A stretch of 13,697 bases of DNA. It comes from Phoronis ovalis (Eukaryota; Phoronida; Phoronidae). Location of the stretch: the NCBI GenBank assembly GCA_028565635.1, contig JAOXYB010036717.1, positions 1 to 13,697 of the forward strand, in the 5' to 3' direction. Made by a program: the position numbers and the translations under genes. Positions 7,825 through 13,697 of the stretch are shown here, piece by piece (position 1 is the first letter of the stretch; each line of letters starts with the position of its first letter). The notes beneath the pieces are model-generated. The model saw nothing but the letters and a program-made list of their open reading frames with translations. It was not told where the DNA came from and searched no databases.

Positions 7825-9248
7825 GGCAATAGCTGCTCGACAACTGATGAAAAATTTCAAATGTTCAGATCTAATTGACTAACCTTTCAGTCATTCTAAA
7901 TTACTACCTAGCCATTAACACTCGTCTACCTCTGGCCTTCACTATTTATCAGACCTGGGAAAAAACAGTTTTAATGTCTGCAAAGAAATGCCAAAGTTTT
8001 AAATCAATGACTTTCCAAGATCATTTGAATATATCATTTAGCTTATGACATCCGCCCACCTGTAGCTATAGCCTTCTTAAAACAACCTTCCAATCATCCA
8101 GGCAGTGCTTCATCTGTACAGCTATAGACATACCATGTCGAGCTTTTTGGGAACAAATTTGGCAGTCGGCCATACTGGAACTGATTCAGGTCAAAATTAA
8201 ACTGGGCACTTTGACCTGTATTTACCCGATAACACGTATGAAGTAACTGAAGTTATTCCGAGACAAAGAGTGTGTTACGCACAACAAAAAATGTAGAAGT
8301 TTCGGATTGGCATTTGACCCACTTTTCAAGGTCATTCTAAAATGTCATTTAGCCTAAAAAACCCATGGCCTTCATGAATCCACTTTCAAAATGGTCCAGT
8401 CAATGCTTCATCCTTCTGGAAAGTGGTGCAATGTCATATTGGAAGTAATCCATGTCAAAATTATACCTGACCTGTACTTACTCTGTACGAAATATGAAGC
8501 TGATTGGATAACAAGACATTTGCAATGTCAGATTCCCATTTCATCTCTAGAATGTTCTAGATTGTATGTGATGTGCAGCCCTGGTGGATAGTCACTTTTT
8601 GAAGTAGTTGCTTCAAGTCATACATATGTAAAGCGAAGTATCGTATACAATAAATGTTGAAGATTTGGATTATCATTTGACACAATTTTCAATGTCATTC
8701 TAAAATGCTACCTAGCCTAATACACCCAACAACCTTTTGTTCTTCATTTTCAAAGCTTTTAATAGTCTAGTCAGCACTGCATTTCAGGTATACAGCGCAA
8801 CCTGACATGTCCTCTTGGGAACCACCAGTCGGACACCTAGGAAGTGGGTCAAAATTACAATTGACCTGCATGGTGACCTGTACATACCAGAATCGAATAC
8901 GCAGATAATCGGATAACAACTCAGTGAAGCAGCTATTGCGAGACAAAGAAAGTATTACACACAAACATTATTCAGAACAGTATTTGACCTATCTTTCAGG
9001 ATTATTTTAAAATGTTACCTAGCATGGCCATCAACTTATGGCCTTCTTATATTCAACTTCAAGTCGTCTATGCAACGCTTCATCTTTCCGGTACGCAACG
9101 CAAAAGGAAGCGCAATCTCGAGATCAAACATGGCTGCCAGCGGGCCATATTGGAAGTTATCCATGTTAAAATTATATCTGACGTGCACTTTGACCTATAC
9201 TTACAATGTAAGCTGATCTCGGACATGAAGCTGAACTCATATAAACTG

Positions 9249-9402
9249 AAGCTGTTATTGTCACGCACAATTTCGAGAATAAATATGGCCATCAGTCATC
9301 AGGAAGTGATCTGGATCAAAATTACACTTGACCTGCACTTTGAACTGTACTTACTTTGTATCGAATAGGAAGCTGATCAGATAAAAACTGAAGCAGTTAT
9401 TG
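9249..9402. repeat. Short module of the array (first)
   Basis: After CTGTTATTG the sequence passes almost directly to CAATTTCGAGAATAAATATGG. It skips the border word, the everted AGGTCA motif and the ATTTTAAAATGTCACC part of a long module (about 165 bp). The remainder (CAGTCAT..GGAAGTGATC to GAAGCAGTTATTGC) is normal. Confidence 0.7.
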
Positions 9403-9455
9403 CGAGACAAAGAAAGCGTTATGTACAAAATATATCATAGATTCGTATTGGCATT

Positions 9456-9475
9456 TGACCTACTTCTCAAGGTCA
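9456..9475. promoter_or_regulatory. Everted TGACCT-N8-AGGTCA motif in an array module
   Basis: TGACCT (9456-9461) and AGGTCA (9470-9475) are separated by eight bases. This ER8 arrangement of two hexamers is a known binding layout for RAR/RXR-type nuclear receptors. Related copies lie at 8315-8334 and 9835-9854 (TGACCC in the left half). Whether anything binds here is unknown; the motif may simply be part of the satellite unit. Confidence 0.3.
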
Positions 9476-10735
9476 TTTTAAAATGTTCCCTGATTTCACC
9501 TTCGAATTGTCTACTCAACATTTATTGCCTTTGTTGTATACTGCGCAATGTAATGTGCCTTTTCAAGAACAAACATGGCAGCCAGTCAGCATTTTTTGAA
9601 GTGATCAAAGAATTTATCAAGCCTGTACTTCGACCTGTATTTTCCCTGTATCGAATACAAACCCAAAAAAGTCAGCCATCTTGGAAATTATCCAGGTCAA
9701 ACTTATAACAGACCAGTACTTTGACATGCATTTAACTTCTACCGAATGAAGCTAATCAGATAAAAACTCAAGCAGTTATTACGAGACAAAGAAAGTGTTA
9801 TGCACAATGAAAAATACAGATTAAAATTGCCACTTGACCCACTTTTCAAGGTCATTCTAAAATGTCACCTAGCCTATTACGCCCAACAGCTTATGGCATT
9901 CGTGAATTCACCTTCGAAGCGTCCAGTCAGTTTTGTCTTTTCCGCAACAAACGCAATGTAATGTGCCCTCTTAGGAACGAACATGTCCACCAGTCGGCCA
10001 TGTACAATCTCGAGAACAAGCACAGCCACTAGTCAGCCTTCTTGGAAATGATCCAGGTCAAACTTATAACATACCAGTACTTTGACATGCATTTATCTGG
10101 TACCGAATGAAGCTGATCAGATAACTGAAGCAGTTATTGCGAAACAAAGAAAGTGTTATGCACAACAAATGTCAAAAAATTTATCGGCATTTCACCTACT
10201 TCTCAATGTCATTTTAAAATATCACCTAGCTTAATACACTCTATGGCCTTCATAAATCACCTTCAAATCGTCCAGCCAACGTTTCTACGAAATGGGTGCA
10301 ATGTGATGTACCCTCTTGAGAATAAATGTCAGTCAGCCATAATGAAAATTATAACAGTACAATTATCCTGCACCAAATATAATAACTTGATCTAACAAAA
10401 ACTGAATCAATATTGAAACAAAAAGTATTATGCACAAATGTTGAAGAATTTTGTCGGCATATGACCAACTTCTCAACATTTTAAAATGTCACCTTGCCTA
10501 ATGCGTCCACCAACCTAATTATAAGGCTCTCATGAATCCACCTTCGAATCATCTAGTCAAAGCTTTGTCACTGTTGTAATGGGCACAACTTGCCATGCCC
10601 TCTCAGAACAAACATGTCTGCCAGTCAGCCATATTAGACTTAATACAGGTTAAAATTACATCTGTTCTGTACATTGACCTTTACTTGCCCTCTACTGAAC
10701 ATGAAGCTGATCAGATAAAAACTGAAACTGTTATT

Positions 10736-10878
10736 GGGACTTAACATCTCGAGAACAAACATGGACACCAGTCGGCCATCTTGGAAGTTATCCAGGTCAA
10801 AATAACTGCACAACTTGACCTGTATTTACCCTGTACCAAATACAAAGCTGATCGGTTAAAACCTGAAGCAGTTATTGT
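10736..10878. repeat. Short module of the array (second)
   Basis: CTGTTATTGGGACTTAACAT is followed at once by CTCGAGAACAAACATGG, so the same central segment is missing as in the short module at 9249-9402. The junctions differ by a few bases. Confidence 0.7.
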
Positions 10879-10932
10879 GAGGCAGAAAAAGTGTTATGCA
10901 CAACAAAAATTTGGAAGATTCGTATTGGCACT

Positions 10933-10952
10933 TGACCTACTTCTCAAGGTCA
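10933..10952. promoter_or_regulatory. Second perfect TGACCT-N8-AGGTCA motif
   Basis: TGACCT (10933-10938), spacer ACTTCTCA, AGGTCA (10947-10952), identical over all 20 bases to the motif at 9456-9475 although the modules around them are diverged. Possible nuclear-receptor site; function unproven. Confidence 0.3.
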
Positions 10953-11263
10953 TTTTAAAATGTCACCTTCTCTGATACACCCACCAACCTATGGCCTCCA
11001 TGAAACCACCTTCGAATCGTCCAGTCAATGTTTTTGTCTTTCATGAAATGGGTGCAACATATATATGATGTGTCCTCTAGGGACCAAACATAGCTGGCAG
11101 TTGCCAATGTTGGAAGTAATCAGGGTCAAAATTATATCTGACCTGTACTTACCTTGTCCCAAAGAAGATGATCTGGTAAAAGCTGAAGCAGTTATTGCAA
11201 GACAAAGAATAAGTTACATACGCCACCAATGACTACGCATATAGGACAACTGGTATGCCCTTT

Positions 11264-11362
11264 CACTATATAGTGATGGACATAAAAATTGGGTTGGTTG
11301 AATTACTAGGATATTTAAATTAGTGATATTGGTCAAATTAATAGGATAGTGAACTTAGCGAT
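11264..11362. repeat. Palindrome CACTATATAGTG and 35-bp tandem duplication
   Basis: CACTATATAGTG (11264-11275) is a perfect 12-bp palindrome. Just downstream, 11301-11327 and 11336-11362 are diverged tandem copies (AATTACTAGGATA...TTAGTGAT and AATTAATAGGATA...TTAGCGAT) with a period of 35 bp. Confidence 0.5.
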
Positions 11363-12465
11363 GGAGTTGTGTATGGCCAAACAACTAGATATAAAATCGA
11401 CAGATATTAATCCCAAAAGATGCAGTCAATCTAATAACAGAATTACAGTATATGGCATTTTCTTCAGACAAAAGTAAAACTTTTCTGAAACATCCGAATT
11501 TCAAGTGTTCTATTTATCATTATTAATCTTGCCTCCATATTTTTGTACATAGACATCATCCAATAATTCATTGTCAGTAGACTCCAGAATGAAATATTGA
11601 GAAAGTAAATTCACGTAGAGGATAACCATTTCTGATACCTTTACTTTGTCTTCGTAATTGTACTTGTAATTTTGAAGTTCCTAACAAACTTGAATACTAA
11701 TGCCATGATGAGATGCCAAAGGTTACGAGCCAGTTGTGATCGAGCAATTAAAACACGCCACAGTATTACAATCATTACAGTGTTGAAACAATAACGAATA
11801 TTGCGTAACCTGAAAGTAAATACAATACACCTTTTATTTTTTTTACTGTTCAACAAATAAATCAATTCCAAAACCATCATACGATAGAGTTTGGAAGTAA
11901 TCACAAAGAAGTGACCCCTGTATTTAACTTGTCAATATAGCAACTTCTTCATACAATAACAAAAAGCCCAATTACAGTGTACTTTGTTTTATGTACCATG
12001 ACATCACTTTCAAAATTAGAAGGTAGCTAGATTGCTCTCTGAGATGTTCATTTTATGAAATATGTTCATTTAGCAATAATATTTACTTTACAATTTAAGA
12101 ACAGCATAAGAAAAGTGAAAAAAAAAATTATTTCAACTCTTCCTAGCCTATGCTTGTGATATGTCAAATTACAACCTGTAGGACTAACCATTTTCTCCAA
12201 TGGAATAGATGCCAAAAAACCTGACCTTTCAGCAGCTAAATAACCTAGTTATATCCCAACATCATTTTAAAACGTTTTAGAGCAATTCTAGAAATGTGAC
12301 TTTTGACCTCCAAATCACCTTTTGACCTATGGTCCACCCTAGGGATGTTGCACATAAAGTAGGATGTTCCTAACTGTAACCACACTAGGTAGTATAAAAA
12401 GATGGTTTCTGGCACAGCTGAGATATGAGATGGCTATAAAAATGATATGTCACTGCCATTAAAGA
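11363..12465. other. AT-rich stretch without a gene
   Basis: No gene is recognised. The minus frame at 11641-11904 (87 codons) gives a basic, hydrophobic product without any domain and is probably chance. At 12298-12345 TTTTGACCTCCAAATCACC and TTTTGACCTATGGTCCACC form a short direct repeat that again carries TGACCT. Confidence 0.4.
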
Positions 12466-12579
12466 CAGCTAGACTATTCAGTAACCGTTAGATGTGTTGA
12501 CAAAAACATCTGTTGAGTATTTTACATTCTGATTCTAATCACCGACATATAAGGCAGCTAGACTATTCAGTAAGCGTTA
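12466..12579. repeat. 25-bp direct repeats flanking a hairpin
   Basis: The 25-bp segments 12466-12490 and 12555-12579 (both beginning CAGCTAGACTATTCAG) differ at one base. Immediately after the first copy, AGATGT (12490-12495) and ACATCT (12506-12511) form a short inverted repeat. The spacing between copies is 89 bp, so this may be a recent local duplication or two copies of a small element end. Confidence 0.65.
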
Positions 12580-12591
12580 TCAATTTTAAAA

Positions 12592-12709
12592 TTTGAAACT
12601 CTCTGAGAGAATGATGAAGGAAATAAAATAAGAAACTCTCTGAGAAGTGAAATAAGAAACTTTCAAGAGAGAGAGGAGAAATGAAAGAGAGAGATAAAAT
12701 GAAATAAGC
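12592..12709. repeat. Purine-rich imperfect tandem repeat
   Basis: GAAACTCTCTGAGA occurs at about 12596 and 12632, and a variant GAAACTTTCAAGAGAG at about 12656. Each is followed by purine-rich sequence with GAAATAA words, and the block ends in GAGA-rich DNA. Confidence 0.6.
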
Positions 12710-12730
12710 ATTTATAAGATCAAATGACAT

Positions 12731-13206
12731 TCATAGTTCTGTGATGTACTCCTTTTGAGAGTAAACAGTGTTTATAGTTTTGGAATGTTACTTATTTTTG
12801 ATGACGGTCTTTTGGACACCTTTGCATTTATCTCTATACTGTCTTCCATTCTGTAGCGATGCAATTGTAGCTCTCAATCCAACAAACTCAAGCATTAACT
12901 TTTCACAACATTCCGAGAACTTTCTTATTGAGGCCAGGTTTGATTCCAGATGGATGATGTTGTGGGTAATTTGATGTGTCGAACAGTTCGTAAATGTGAG
13001 GGATAATTTCTTTATAAAAATCTCTTGCTTTAATTTCATAACCTAAGCTATCGTATCTGTGAAAAGTACTTTAGCTTGTTCACCATATTTTTTCTTGATG
13101 AAGTGATAGTGGAATTCTTACATGAGTGTTTTAGACAGATAAAGTACACACATACCCAAATAGATGAGTTTATTAATTGCATCTTAGTTTTTCTCAAATA
13201 AACTGC
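12731..13206 (-). pseudogene. Polinton/Maverick-type DNA polymerase B relic
   Basis: This broken minus-strand fragment belongs to a protein-primed family B DNA polymerase of the kind carried by Polinton/Maverick elements and related adintovirus-like elements, where the enzyme copies the element's DNA. Four reading frames follow one another. From 13206 to about 13177 the frame reads AVYLRKTKMQ. From about 13174 to 13053 it includes INKLIYLGM, an in-frame TAA at 13118-13120, EFHYHFIKKKYG and VLFTDT. From 13052 it includes DSLGYEI and LFDTSNYPQHHPSGI and ends at a TGA (12903-12905). From about 12904 it contains LEFVGLRA and KCKGVQKTVIKN, with stops at 12788-12790 and 12731-12733. The catalytic Asp motif of the palm domain is split by a one-base deletion at 13052/13053. 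About 150 codons remain of a protein usually many hundreds long; the exonuclease part, terminal-protein region and other element genes were not found. The minus frame 12788-13039 only partly coincides with it, and the plus frame 12768-12974 is its antisense shadow. Confidence 0.82.
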
Positions 13207-13248
13207 TTATAAACACAGGGAGAAATTAGAATAATCTGACGGCTAAAT

Positions 13249-13358
13249 TCAAAAAATTCCTGCATAATTCTTAACCTTATTGGCTGCGCCAGCTAAGTCA
13301 GATCCAATGGCGTAGGAAACTGAGCGAGCTAATCTTTAACATGACCCAAATTAGCCAT
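13249..13358 (-). pseudogene. Small Ala/Gly-rich open stretch upstream of the PolB relic
   Basis: On the minus strand a short frame with an ATG (13356-13358) reads MANLGHVKD to a TAG. In an overlapping frame 13249-13335 is open and reads SYAIGSDLAGAANKVKNYAG before a TGA. The composition is protein-like and unlike the AT-driven chance frames around it. The local GC content is also higher than the background. The family is not recognised. It lies about 40 bp upstream of the PolB relic on the same strand, so it could be another piece of the same element, but that is only inferred from position. Confidence 0.2.
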
Positions 13359-13523
13359 AACAAGGTCGCTATGTTGAACGGATTTTACCACTTTTAAAAC
13401 AGACAATATTTTGTTTTCAGTTGCAACTATTAATTTATGTATATAATTTGTATATTGAAAAGCTATATTCTCACATTCCCTCCAATCTTATTGTGTTTTT
13501 TTTGTTAGAAAACATAAAAAAAT

Positions 13524-13676
13524 TCAATTTTTATTACAATTTCCATGTATAACTAGACATTCGGTGAGTTGTAAACAACTCCGAGAGCGTACCCCCAGCC
13601 GAGAATGCTGCCAGTTGGACAGACTGGCCCTAGTGAAGTTTACAGCTGGTGAGAAGTAGATGCTTATTAAAAACAT
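13524..13676 (-). other. GC-rich patch with a 50-codon unrecognised frame
   Basis: Bases 13581-13640 are about 60 percent G+C, far above the surroundings. A minus-strand frame from the ATG at 13674-13676 to TGA at 13524-13526 covers the patch (with RASLSNWQHSRLGVRSRSC inside), and the plus strand is open over part of it too. A palindrome, GAGTTGT (13566-13572) and ACAACTC (13575-13581), marks its edge. It could be an exon, a piece of a mobile element or chance. No family is recognised. Confidence 0.2.
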
Positions 13677-13697
13677 GGACAACAAAAGCAATTATTA

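Larger units (their letters stand above)
7825..11222. repeat. 3.4-kb diverged tandem array of long and short modules
   Basis: The word GAGACAAAGAAAGTGTTATGCAC, or a variant, marks module borders near 8261, 8630, 8941, 9403, 9784, 10142, 10414, 10879 and 11201. Two further borders (about 9249 and 10736) lack it because the module is short. A typical long module contains, in order: the border word, TTGACCTACTTCTCAAGGTC, ATTTTAAAATGTCACCTAGC, CCAAC..TATGGCCTTCATGAA, CCACCTTCGAATCGTCCAGT, CTCGAGAACAAACATGG, CCAGTCGGCCATCTTGGAAG, ATCCAGGTCAAAATTA, TGACCTGTA, CCCTGTACCGAATA, GAAGCTGATCAGATAAAAAC and TGAAGCAGTTATTGC. Border spacings run from 271 to 381 bp for long modules and 143-154 bp for short ones. 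The modules at 9403 and 9784 carry internal duplications of the CCAGTC..GCCA part. The many short open frames here (for example 8391-8591, 9012-9368, 9400-9708, 10153-10395) differ from module to module and are not genes. Confidence 0.88.

Noticed and set aside
9012-9368. Plus-strand frame of 118 codons, the longest in the window
   Set aside because: It crosses module borders of the tandem array and is not conserved in neighbouring modules, so it is chance openness of a satellite.
7825-11222. CRISPR-like array of regular repeats
   Set aside because: Units are hundreds of bases long, diverged along their whole length and lack short identical repeats with unique spacers; the setting is eukaryotic.
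11641-11904. Minus-strand frame of 87 codons with hydrophobic stretches
   Set aside because: No motif or repeat copy supports it; the composition fits random AT-rich sequence.
12930-12956. GGTTTGATTCCA resembling a tRNA B box
   Set aside because: There is no matching A box or cloverleaf, and the bases are explained by the PolB relic on the other strand.
12768-12974. Plus-strand frame of 68 codons
   Set aside because: It is the antisense of the minus-strand PolB relic, which has recognisable motifs; the plus product has none.

Overview
The window looks like AT-rich, non-coding nuclear DNA from an animal, most likely a marine or other aquatic invertebrate. No intact gene, RNA gene, operon or CRISPR array is visible, and no open frame exceeds 118 codons. 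The animal assignment is an inference. It rests on a DIRS-type retroelement relic, a Polinton/Maverick-type DNA polymerase relic, long diverged satellite-like arrays, fold-back elements and many AGGTCA/TGACCT-containing repeats. The phylum cannot be decided from the sequence alone.

Left part (1-2330). A decayed retroelement lies on the minus strand. Short, frame-broken gag-like pieces (about 730-1216) are followed by an RNase H-like fragment of DIRS/tyrosine-recombinase retrotransposon type (343-627). The reverse transcriptase and the recombinase are missing. An ATT/ATC microsatellite interrupts the gag-like part. A degenerate minisatellite of about 17 bp sits at 1801-1995.

Middle left (2330-4560). 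Two copies of one unrecognised repeat family face each other in inverted orientation (about 2330-2860 minus, about 3585-4175 plus). Two aligned stretches of 21 codons are free of indels and stops in both copies, and the plus copy keeps a 109-codon open frame. Between them is a degenerate minisatellite built on AACGTTGAAA-like words. A CTCCCGA-rich dispersed-repeat relic follows at 4190-4560.

Centre (4560-7825). AT-rich DNA holds a large degenerate palindrome of about 690 bp (5295-5990), a short diverged tandem array (6196-6925, period about 115-150 bp) and a smaller fold-back element (7374-7511).

Right centre (7825-11222). This is a 3.4-kb diverged tandem array of roughly 270-380-bp modules, interspersed with 143-154-bp short modules that lack the same central segment. 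Several long modules carry an everted TGACCY-N8-AGGTCA motif.

Right end (11222-13697). AT-rich sequence with small repeats leads to a minus-strand PolB pseudogene fragment (12731-13206). It spans the region around the catalytic DTDS motif and the downstream part of the polymerase and is broken by frameshifts and stops. Small unrecognised open stretches lie upstream of it. Overall this is a repeat-dense region of a eukaryotic chromosome, an intron or intergenic DNA. The genes do not work together; the features are independent fossils.
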